Positions 6,377 through 11,864 of a stretch of DNA of 11,864 nucleotides are shown here, in pieces (position 1 is the first letter of the stretch; each line of letters starts with the position of its first letter). The notes below the pieces were generated by a model. The model was not told the origin of the DNA. It made no database searches and saw only the letters and a program-made list of their open reading frames with translations. This stretch comes from Paludibacteraceae bacterium (GTDB taxonomy: Bacteria; Bacteroidota; Bacteroidia; Bacteroidales; Paludibacteraceae), in assembly GCA_017646225.1 (NCBI GenBank), contig JAGCMZ010000106.1:1-11864 (forward strand). Reading direction: 5' to 3'. The position numbers were made by a program, and so were the translations under genes.

Positions 6377-6739
6377 TTATTCTACCGTCTCATTTTGCTC
6401 TTCTACGGGTGCTTCCAACTCCTCTAGGTTCATTTCCGAACGAATAAATTGCAATGTTTCCGACAAAGCTTGTTCAAATTTGGCAAAGTCTTCTTTGTAC
6501 AAGAAAATTTTATGCTTTTCAAAAATAAATTGCCCGTCTGCGGTTACTCCTTTTCGTTTGCTTTCTGTAATAGACAAAAACAAGTCGTCACGACGATCGC
6601 GCTTTACATCCAAGTAATACATACGCTTACCAGCCTTTACCGTTTTAGAAAAAACGATTTCTTTTTCTTCTCGCTCATTTGCCACAACAGCGGCTTGTTT
6701 TTCCTCTTTTTTTTGGAAACGATCAAATAAACTTATCAT
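6377..6739 (-). CDS. DUF3276 / PUR-alpha-like nucleic-acid-binding protein
   Basis: 120 residues from the chosen start. The core at about 28-100 (FSKTVKAGKRMYYLDVKRD, then LFLSITESKRKG, then FEKHKIFLYKEDFAKFEQAL) matches the DUF3276 family, which is common in Bacteroidetes and related to the PUR domain that binds single-stranded DNA or RNA. Acidic residues dominate the tail (EELEAPVEEQNETVE); the N-terminal 27 residues are charged. An ATG 48 bases upstream (6787) is in frame, but that extension (KKNILICNLNVKNKR) has no family support and lies upstream of the predicted transcription start, so the ATG at 6739 is preferred. It is convergent with ferredoxin and divergent from nusB. The target in the cell is unknown. 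Confidence 0.88.
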   Translation of the reverse strand: MISLFDRFQKKEEKQAAVVANEREEKEIVFSKTVKAGKRMYYLDVKRDRRDDLFLSITESKRKGVTADGQFIFEKHKIFLYKEDFAKFEQALSETLQFIRSEMNLEELEAPVEEQNETVE

Positions 6740-6764
6740 CCTCTTATTTTTTACATTCAGGTTA

Positions 6765-6795
6765 CAAATCAATATATTTTTTTTCAAAAATCAAA
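6765..6795 (-). promoter_or_regulatory. Likely promoter of the DUF3276 gene
   Basis: On the minus strand TTTG (6795-6792) is followed after 19 bases by TTGATTTG (6772-6765), one base off the TAnnTTTG consensus. Transcription would begin near 6759, about 20 bases before the ATG at 6739. This argues against the longer in-frame start at 6787. Confidence 0.5.
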
Positions 6796-6836
6796 ATAAA
6801 TAAGTTATTTTTTGTAAAATAGTTTCCTACTGTCTA

Positions 6837-6864
6837 TTTGTTCGTATAAAAAGCACTATATTTG
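6837..6864 (+). promoter_or_regulatory. Likely promoter of the nusB-yajC-YbbR-coaE operon
   Basis: TATATTTG (6857-6864) fits the -7 consensus and lies 19 bases before the nusB ATG at 6884, giving a leader of roughly 13 bases. A TTTG at 6837-6840 is the best -33 candidate, but the 16-base spacer is shorter than the usual 19-21. Confidence 0.6.
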
Positions 6865-6883
6865 TACAATAAATATCATTACA

Positions 6884-7870
6884 ATGATAAACAGAATCTT
6901 AATCCGCATCAAAACCATCCAGTTGCTATATGCATATCGCATTAATAAAGAGCAACTTAGTGATAATATTACGAAAGAGAAAGAACTTTCTATCACTGCA
7001 AAGAAAGCCGAAACCGAATTATTAGATAGCCTAAACCAAACGTACGAATTATACCACTGGATTCTACAACTTATCGTAGAATTGCATGCATACGCAATTA
7101 AACGTATTGAAATTGGTTTAAACAAACTACGTCCTACCGAAGAAGAACGTAACCCCAATAAACGTTTCATCAACAACCTATTTGCCAAACAACTTTCTGA
7201 AAACAAAGCATTGGCTGCTTTTGTAAAAGAAAATGGCATTTCGTGGAGCGAAGAAACCGACTTAATCAAGCTGTTGATGAACAAAATTACAGCTACCGAT
7301 TTCTACCAAGCCTACATGAAAGAAGCCAACCGTACCTACGAAGACGACAAACTATTGTGGCGTCACATTGTACGCAAAGTGCTTGTTTCAAGCAGCATGC
7401 TAGAAGAACGTTTGGAAGAAATGAACTTGTACTGGAACGACGACTTTGAAACCGTTATGAGTTTTGTTGAAAAAACCATCAAACGTTTCGAAGAATCGAA
7501 CGGTAGCGATCAACCATTATTGGAAAAATTCCGCGATAGCGAAGACATCGACTATGCTAAAAAGCTGTTAAAAAATGCTATCAGTAACCAAGAAGAATAC
7601 GAAAACTTGATTCAAAAAACCGCCCAAAACTGGGAATCGGAACGTATTGCCAATATGGATATGGTAATTATGCAAGCTGCCTTGGCAGAAATCAAAGCAT
7701 TCCCTACCATTCCTATCAATGTTACCCTAAACGAATACATTGAAATTAGCAAATACTACAGTACCGAAAAAAGTAGTAACTTTATCAACGGTATTTTGGA
7801 CAAAATTGTAAACGATCTACGCCAAGAAGGCAAATTGATAAAAGCCGGCGTGTACATCAAAGAAAATTAA
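6884..7870 (+). CDS. nusB: Transcription antitermination factor NusB, long Bacteroidetes form
   Basis: 328 residues, about twice the length of E. coli NusB. The recognisable all-helical NusB domain is in the C-terminal part, about residues 205-315: YAKKLLKNAI near 224, then WESERIANMDMVIMQAALAEI, NVTLNEYIEISKYY and SSNFINGILDKI. The N-terminal ~200 residues are Glu/Lys-rich helices with a faint NusB-like start (RILIRIKTIQLLYAY), as in other Bacteroidetes homologues. NusB with NusE binds the boxA element of rRNA leaders and supports antitermination and rRNA maturation. First gene of a plus-strand operon: yajC follows after 21 bases. The start has a -7 promoter box close upstream and no ribosome site. 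Confidence 0.93.
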   Translation: MINRILIRIKTIQLLYAYRINKEQLSDNITKEKELSITAKKAETELLDSLNQTYELYHWILQLIVELHAYAIKRIEIGLNKLRPTEEERNPNKRFINNLFAKQLSENKALAAFVKENGISWSEETDLIKLLMNKITATDFYQAYMKEANRTYEDDKLLWRHIVRKVLVSSSMLEERLEEMNLYWNDDFETVMSFVEKTIKRFEESNGSDQPLLEKFRDSEDIDYAKKLLKNAISNQEEYENLIQKTAQNWESERIANMDMVIMQAALAEIKAFPTIPINVTLNEYIEISKYYSTEKSSNFINGILDKIVNDLRQEGKLIKAGVYIKEN

Positions 7871-7891
7871 TTCATCTAAATTAATATAGAC

Positions 7892-8212
7892 ATGTTAAAC
7901 ATTTTATTGCAAGCAGCAGCAGCCCCAGAAAGTGGTTATGCAAATATCATTCTAATTGTATTGATGTTTGTGGTATTTTATTTCTTTATGATTCGTCCAC
8001 AAATGAAAAAACAAAAAGAAATGAAAAAATTCCGCGATAGCATTGCAAACGGCGACAAGGTAATTACCGCTGGCGGTATTTACGGCAAAGTAAAAGACGT
8101 AAAAGAAACCACTCTTACGCTAGAAATTGCAGACAACGTTCGCATTACCATCGACAAAGGTTCTGTTTTCCCTAACGCTGCCGACACTAACGCAGCTCAA
8201 AAAAATGCATAA
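7892..8212 (+). CDS. yajC: Preprotein translocase accessory subunit YajC
   Basis: 106 residues, normal length. One membrane helix spans about 17-34 (NIILIVLMFVVFYFFMIRP), followed at once by the family signature RPQMKKQKEMKKF (35-47) and the cytoplasmic domain with GDKVITAGGIYGKV (54-67). YajC associates with SecD and SecF at the SecYEG channel in the inner membrane. It lies between nusB (21-base gap) and the YbbR gene, whose preferred start overlaps its last 8 bases, a sign of translational coupling. Confidence 0.96.
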   Translation: MLNILLQAAAAPESGYANIILIVLMFVVFYFFMIRPQMKKQKEMKKFRDSIANGDKVITAGGIYGKVKDVKETTLTLEIADNVRITIDKGSVFPNAADTNAAQKNA

Positions 8213-9200
8213 GACAGATAAAATAGATTTATCTCGCATTTGGAGAAAGATGAAAGTGTTTCTGTTATCTAGAGACACCTTCATCTTTTTGTTCTTTTTA
8301 ATCATATCTGGGCTTTTTTGGATTATTATGTCGCTAAACAAGACCTACGAGACTCGTTTATCGATACCTATACAATACAACAACACCCCTGCCGAAATTG
8401 AATTAATGGCAGAATTGCCCAATCACATTGTTGTTAAGGTAAAAGACAAAGGAACTACCTTGATTACGTACACAAGCGCTCGTTTCACACCTCTTGTCAT
8501 CGACTTTAACGACTACGACACCTACAACAACTCGGACGAATGGAGCATTCCTACTGCTAGTACATTCGACAAAGAGATAAAAGAGTTATTGGCTCCTTCT
8601 ACCCAAGTGATTGATTATTTCCCTAGTCACATTGAGATTGAAAAAAAATTATTGAGCCAAAAGAAAGTACCCGTCAAAGCTGTTACCAACCTTGAATACG
8701 CACGTCAGTATTATCCTTCTGATACCATTCAAATTATACCAAACGAGGTAACTTTGTATGGATACCAAGAAATTATTGACTCCATTCAATGCATCTACAC
8801 CCTTCCTATTGTTGCCGAACAGTTAAAAGATACATTATCGGTAGATGCGGAATTGGCTTTGCCCAATCACTGCAAATCAGACCCTAAAACGGTAAAAGTC
8901 GTGGCTCCCGTTGAATTTTATACCGAAGGCAAGCAAATGGTACCCATTACCGTAGTGGGTGTTCCCGAAAATTTGCAAGTTAGAACTTTCCCTTCGGAAG
9001 TAGAAGTTACCTACATGGCTGGATTTAGTCATTTCAAAACCATCATTCCTGCCGACTTTACCATTACGCTACAATACAACGAACTGATTAGTAGCAACAA
9101 CGACACACACCCACTCACATTGGAACAATATCCATCGCACATTGTAAAACCCAAACTTAAAACGGAAAAGGTGCAATGGATTATTGAATTTGTCAAGTAA
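8205..9200 (+). CDS. YbbR-like (CdaR-related) membrane-anchored protein
   Basis: 331 residues. A cytoplasmic N-terminus (HKTDKIDLSRIWRKMK) is followed by one membrane helix at about 24-43 (DTFIFLFFLIISGLFWIIMSL) and an extracytoplasmic region with beta-rich repeats of YbbR type: LSIPIQYNNTPAEI, KKVPVKAVTN with PNEVTLYG, and VPITVVGVPENLQVRTFPSEVEVTY. In Firmicutes YbbR proteins (CdaR) regulate the c-di-AMP cyclase CdaA; no cyclase is next to this gene, so that role is not implied here. The position between yajC and coaE is typical of Bacteroidales. The start at 8205 overlaps the yajC stop (ATGCATAA); an ATG at 8250 is an alternative, and the in-frame ATG at 8127 inside yajC is rejected. Confidence 0.88.
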   Translation: MHKTDKIDLSRIWRKMKVFLLSRDTFIFLFFLIISGLFWIIMSLNKTYETRLSIPIQYNNTPAEIELMAELPNHIVVKVKDKGTTLITYTSARFTPLVIDFNDYDTYNNSDEWSIPTASTFDKEIKELLAPSTQVIDYFPSHIEIEKKLLSQKKVPVKAVTNLEYARQYYPSDTIQIIPNEVTLYGYQEIIDSIQCIYTLPIVAEQLKDTLSVDAELALPNHCKSDPKTVKVVAPVEFYTEGKQMVPITVVGVPENLQVRTFPSEVEVTYMAGFSHFKTIIPADFTITLQYNELISSNNDTHPLTLEQYPSHIVKPKLKTEKVQWIIEFVK

Positions 9201-9201
9201 C

Positions 9202-9792
9202 ATGATTCGAATTGGCATTACAGGAGGTATTGGTGCAGGTAAATCGTTTGTATGCGATCGCCTTTCTACCATGGGATTCCCCATTTTTGACTGCGACAAA
9301 GAGGGCAAGAATCTAATGAACAGCAACCCGATTGTTCGTTTCCGATTAACGGAACTATTGGGACAAGAATGCTACACTAACGATACCCTCAACAAGGCTT
9401 TTGTTGCTCAACAAATTTTTAGCAACCCAGAACTTAAAAAAGAGGTAGAGGCCATTGTACACCCTGCTGTTGCTGGGCAGTTTGCTCAATGGGCAGAAAG
9501 TCAAGATACCCCGTTTGTATTTATAGAATCGGCCATATTATTTGAGAGTGGTTTTGACCAATACATGGATAAGGTAATTGTGGTAGATGCCGACAAAGAG
9601 GTGCGCACCCACCGCATCCTAAAGCGCGATGCTTGCAGCAAAGAGCAAGCCGAAGAGCGCATCAACGCTCAAATGAGCGACACAGAAAGACGTAAAAAAG
9701 CCGACTACATCCTCCAAAACAATCCTGCCTCGGATATCAATAGTCAGCTCTTTGAGTTGATGAAAGTGCTTTACAAGCTTCCTTCCAACTAG
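9202..9792 (+). CDS. coaE: Dephospho-CoA kinase
   Basis: 196 residues, normal length. It phosphorylates the 3'-OH of the ribose of dephospho-CoA with ATP, the final step of coenzyme A synthesis, in the cytoplasm. The P-loop GITGGIGAGKS is at 5-15. DCD at 30-32 carries the likely catalytic Asp. VHPAV (86-90), the ESAILFE strand (109-115), the lid arginines in RTHRILKRD (135-143), RINAQMS (153-159) and ADYILQNN (167-174) complete the family signature. The ATG at 9202 is one base after the stop of the YbbR gene. An in-frame ATG 18 bases upstream would add NLSSN and overlap that gene, and is less likely. Last gene of the nusB operon; its stop overlaps that of def. Confidence 0.96.
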   Translation: MIRIGITGGIGAGKSFVCDRLSTMGFPIFDCDKEGKNLMNSNPIVRFRLTELLGQECYTNDTLNKAFVAQQIFSNPELKKEVEAIVHPAVAGQFAQWAESQDTPFVFIESAILFESGFDQYMDKVIVVDADKEVRTHRILKRDACSKEQAEERINAQMSDTERRKKADYILQNNPASDINSQLFELMKVLYKLPSN

Positions 9793-10337
9793 TTTTTGTA
9801 TTTGTAATGACAAGATACCTTACCTTTTGTAAGGGCTGTCAATTTACTGCCAATAAGTTGTTTGCGTATAGGCGAAATGTGGTCTACGTAAATTTTTCCC
9901 AATAAATGATCGTACTCGTGTTGGATGGCACGTGCAGGAAAACCTGTGTAGGTTTCGGTATGCTCTTGCCAGTTTTCGTCAAAATAACGAATGGTAACCG
10001 AAAGCGAGCGTTTTACTCTTTCTGACAAACCAGGAACACTCAAGCAACCTTCTTCTGCGATTTCTGTTTCGTTGCTAAACTCGATAATTTCAGGATTGAT
10101 AAATACCTTTTTAAAGGTAGCATATTGAGGTTCATCGTCTGCCATTACCGACAAATCGAGAATAAACAATTTGATAGACAAACCTATCTGAGGGGCTGCC
10201 AATCCTACACCACCCGATTTGGTAAGGGTTTTAAACATATCGTCAATTAAGGTGTTTAGGGCAGGATAATCGGCCGAAATAGGCTCTGCTTTTTTTCTTA
10301 AAACGGGATTTCCGTAAATTACAATGGGATAAATCAT
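9789..10337 (-). CDS. def: Peptide deformylase
   Basis: 182 residues. It removes the formyl group from the initiator methionine of new proteins, in the cytoplasm, as a metal enzyme. All three family motifs are present: GGVGLAAPQIG (42-52), EEGCLSVPG (95-103) with metal ligand Cys98, and QHEYDHLLG (139-147) with ligands His140 and His144 and catalytic Glu141. The C-terminal tail (KLTALTKGKVSCHYKYKN) is basic. It follows ruvX after 3 bases, so the two form a minus-strand operon. The stop codon overlaps that of coaE on the other strand within ACTAGT. Confidence 0.97.
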   Translation of the reverse strand: MIYPIVIYGNPVLRKKAEPISADYPALNTLIDDMFKTLTKSGGVGLAAPQIGLSIKLFILDLSVMADDEPQYATFKKVFINPEIIEFSNETEIAEEGCLSVPGLSERVKRSLSVTIRYFDENWQEHTETYTGFPARAIQHEYDHLLGKIYVDHISPIRKQLIGSKLTALTKGKVSCHYKYKN

Positions 10338-10340
10338 ATC

Positions 10341-10760
10341 TTATAGGTATCGTTTTGACTCTAAATAATCTTGCAAAATAATGGTAGCACTAATCTCGTC
10401 TACCAAGGCTTTGTTTTGCCTATCTTTCTTTTTCAATCCGCCGTCTAACATGGCTCGATGCGCCAATACCGAGGTAAATCGTTCATCGTAAAACACCACG
10501 GGAATATGGGGTATCTTTTTTTTGAGCGTTGCCACAAAGGGTTGAATGTAGCGCATCGATTCGGATGGTTGGTTGTTCATTTGCTTGGGCAACCCCACCA
10601 CAATGGTTTCAACGGGTTCTGTTGCTACGTATTTCTCGATAAAGGCCACAATTTCGTGGGCAGGAATGGTTGCCAAACCGCCTGCAATAATTTGCATAGG
10701 GTCTGTCACTGCCACTCCTACGCGCTTGCGTCCATAATCGATTGCCATTATACGTGCCAT
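10341..10760 (-). CDS. ruvX: Putative pre-16S rRNA nuclease / Holliday junction resolvase-like RuvX (YqgF)
   Basis: 139 residues, normal length. It has the RNase H-like fold with expected acidic residues Asp8 (AIDYGRKRVGVAVTD, 6-20), Glu93 (FYDERFTS, 90-97) and Asp121 (VDEISATIILQDYL, 120-133). The VVGLPKQMN strand-loop (54-62) and KKKDR (110-114) are also typical. In E. coli the protein matures the 5' end of 16S rRNA; a resolvase role was also proposed. It heads a two-gene operon with def and is divergent from galE. Homologues in Bacteroides start at the same Met, which leaves an extremely short leader behind the predicted promoter; a start at Met5 is the alternative. Confidence 0.95.
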   Translation of the reverse strand: MARIMAIDYGRKRVGVAVTDPMQIIAGGLATIPAHEIVAFIEKYVATEPVETIVVGLPKQMNNQPSESMRYIQPFVATLKKKIPHIPVVFYDERFTSVLAHRAMLDGGLKKKDRQNKALVDEISATIILQDYLESKRYL

Positions 10761-10768
10761 ACAGGTTA

Positions 10769-10776
10769 CAAAAGTA
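10769..10776 (-). promoter_or_regulatory. -7 box of the ruvX-def promoter
   Basis: TACTTTTG on the minus strand matches TAnnTTTG exactly and ends 8 bases before the ruvX ATG (10760). Transcription would start at about 10762-10764, so the mRNA would be nearly leaderless. No clear -33 TTTG is seen: that region is occupied by the CGATTCGT repeats. Confidence 0.55.
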
Positions 10777-10786
10777 CGAAAAATAT

Positions 10787-10818
10787 CGATTCGTCGATTC
10801 GTCGATTCACCGATTCAT
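10787..10818 (+). repeat. Four tandem 8-base repeats between ruvX and galE
   Basis: Units are CGATTCGT, CGATTCGT, CGATTCAC and CGATTCAT in exact phase. The array lies upstream of both predicted -7 boxes, 10 bases from the ruvX box and 12 bases from the galE box, so it covers the -33 region of each divergent promoter. Confidence 0.85.
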
Positions 10819-10830
10819 CAAAAAAATTAT

Positions 10831-10838
10831 TACCTTTG
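10831..10838 (+). promoter_or_regulatory. -7 box of the galE promoter
   Basis: TACCTTTG matches TAnnTTTG exactly. A transcription start near 10844 would give a leader of about 39 bases, most of it 8-base repeats. The -33 position has no TTTG. Confidence 0.55.
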
Positions 10839-10853
10839 CAAAGTTAGTCACCT

Positions 10854-10882
10854 CAACGATTAAACGATTCAACCATTCAACC
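10854..10882 (+). repeat. 8-base periodic leader of galE
   Basis: CAACGATT, AAACGATT, CAACCATT and a partial CAACC run directly into the ATG at 10883. The unit shares the CGATT core with the array at 10787-10818 and with the YugP-like leader. G is rare here and there is no Shine-Dalgarno sequence. Confidence 0.8.
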
Positions 10883-11864
10883 ATGACAAAAATACTAGTA
10901 ACAGGTGGTGTTGGCTTTATTGGCTCACACACCGTAGTAGAACTGATGCAAGCAGGCTACGAGCCTATTATCATCGACAACCTATCTAACTCGTCTATCA
11001 ACGTGCTAGACGGTATCGAAAAAATTACGGGCAAACGTCCTTTCTTTGCACAAGTAGATTGCCGCGACAAAGCTGCTATCGACCAAGTGCTAAAACAACA
11101 AGGCCCCATCAAAGCCATCATTCACTTTGCGGCTAGCAAGGCTGTAGGCGAATCGGTAGAAAAACCTTTGCTATACTACCGCAACAACCTTGACTCGTTG
11201 CTTAACTTGTTGGAACTGATGCAAGAAAACAGCATCGAACATTTGGTATTTTCGTCGTCTTGTACCGTTTATGGTCAACCCGAAGTATTGCCTGTTACCG
11301 AGCAAGCGCCTATCCAACCTGCGCTATCGCCCTACGGCAACACCAAGCAAATTTGCGAAGAAATCATTACCGACACAGCATACGCCGATAAAAACATCCA
11401 CGCCATTTTGTTGCGTTACTTTAACCCTATTGGTGCACACCCCAGTGCCGAAATTGGCGAGTTACCCATTGGCGTTCCTCAAAACTTGATTCCTTTTGTT
11501 ACTCAAACCGCTGCAGGCATTCGTGAGCAATTAAAGGTGTTTGGCAGCGACTACAATACCCCAGACGGATCGTGCATTCGCGACTACATCAACGTAACCG
11601 ACCTAGCTAAAGCACACGTAACCGCTGTGCAACGCCTAACCGAAAACAAACAAAAACAATCGGTAGAGGTATTTAACATAGGTACTGGCCGTGGGTTATC
11701 GGTACTAGAAATAATCAATGCCTTTGAAAAAGTAACCGGCCAAAAACTAAACTACGCGGTAGTGGGCCGTCGCGAGGGCGATATTGAGCAAGTATGGGCA
11801 GACCCATCGTACGCCAACAACGAGTTGGGTTGGAAAGCCGAAAAAGGCATCGAAGAAACCTTAC
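10883..11864 (+). CDS. galE: UDP-glucose 4-epimerase (partial, C-terminus outside window)
   Basis: 327 residues are visible; family members have about 340, so only the last few residues should be missing. It interconverts UDP-glucose and UDP-galactose with bound NAD, feeding galactose use and surface glycan synthesis. Visible are the NAD-binding TGGVGFIGSH (7-16), Asp32-Asn33 (IIIDNLSNSS), HFAASKAVGESVEKP (81-95), the catalytic serine region SSSCTVYG (124-131), YGNTK (Tyr151, Lys155), RYFNPIGAH (178-186) and the nucleotide-binding YNTPDGSCIRDYI (224-236). Ala10 of the common TGGAG motif is Val and the usual DYIHV is DYINV; both are mild changes. It is divergent from ruvX and has its own -7 box and repeat leader. 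An epimerase acting on other UDP-sugars is possible, but UDP-glucose is the best call. Confidence 0.95.
   Translation, partial: MTKILVTGGVGFIGSHTVVELMQAGYEPIIIDNLSNSSINVLDGIEKITGKRPFFAQVDCRDKAAIDQVLKQQGPIKAIIHFAASKAVGESVEKPLLYYRNNLDSLLNLLELMQENSIEHLVFSSSCTVYGQPEVLPVTEQAPIQPALSPYGNTKQICEEIITDTAYADKNIHAILLRYFNPIGAHPSAEIGELPIGVPQNLIPFVTQTAAGIREQLKVFGSDYNTPDGSCIRDYINVTDLAKAHVTAVQRLTENKQKQSVEVFNIGTGRGLSVLEIINAFEKVTGQKLNYAVVGRREGDIEQVWADPSYANNELGWKAEKGIEETL

Noticed and set aside
6740..6787. Longer N-terminus for the DUF3276 protein starting at 6787
   Set aside because: The added residues are not part of the family and the start lies upstream of the predicted transcription start.
6856..7284. 142-residue open frame on the minus strand opposite the start of nusB
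   Set aside because: It overlaps the nusB coding region and its promoter; the hydrophobic Ser-rich translation is what antisense of Glu/Lys-rich helices gives.
8127..8204. YbbR start inside yajC at 8127
   Set aside because: It would overlap yajC by 86 bases and add residues that do not look like the usual short cytoplasmic tail; the ATG at 8205 gives a normal coupled overlap.
9817..9833. Inverted repeat CCTTAC-CTTTT-GTAAGG as a terminator after coaE
   Set aside because: It lies inside the def coding region, the stem is only 6 bases and no T tract follows on either strand.
10787..10882. The tandem repeats as a CRISPR-like array
   Set aside because: Units are 8 bases, directly adjacent and without spacers, and no cas gene is present.

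Overview
The window looks like chromosomal DNA from a member of the Bacteroidota, most likely the order Bacteroidales. The evidence is: promoters of the Bacteroidetes type (-33 TTTG, -7 TAnnTTTG) upstream of several genes; almost no Shine-Dalgarno sequences; a long Bacteroidetes-style NusB; a small DUF3276/PUR-type protein; and the gene order nusB-yajC-YbbR-coaE. Base composition is AT-rich and codon use is similar throughout, with no sign of a recently acquired island. No RNA gene, CRISPR array, transposase, integrase or phage gene was seen.

Left part (1-3672, minus strand): two secreted proteins in one transcription unit. The first has a signal peptide, fibronectin-III-like domains and an uncharacterised C-terminal half. 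The second runs off the left edge and contains repeated modules that resemble glycan/starch-binding surface domains of Bacteroidales. A good promoter lies before the first, and a strong AGGAGG, rare in this phylum, lies before the second. A hairpin terminator separates them from the next gene.

Middle (3673-6303): a membrane zinc metallopeptidase of the YugP family and adenylosuccinate synthetase (purA), both on the minus strand. The 333-base gap between them holds tandem 8-mers, a degenerate hairpin-rich repeat flanked by 12-base direct repeats, and the purA terminator with a REP-like sequence in its loop. Divergent from purA is a tiny 2[4Fe-4S] ferredoxin gene with a near-consensus promoter and a bidirectional terminator shared with the convergent DUF3276 gene.

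Right part (6377-11864): DUF3276 (minus) is divergent from the housekeeping operon nusB-yajC-YbbR-coaE (plus): transcription antitermination, the Sec accessory subunit, a membrane-anchored YbbR protein and the last step of coenzyme A synthesis. coaE converges on the ruvX-def pair (minus), the stop codons overlapping inside ACTAGT. ruvX is divergent from galE, which runs off the right edge.

Most of the window is ordinary core genome. The most unusual signal is not a gene: degenerate tandem 8-base repeats occupy the leaders of at least three genes (YugP-like, ferredoxin, galE), and one further array lies between ruvX and galE. No convincing new multi-gene system was found.
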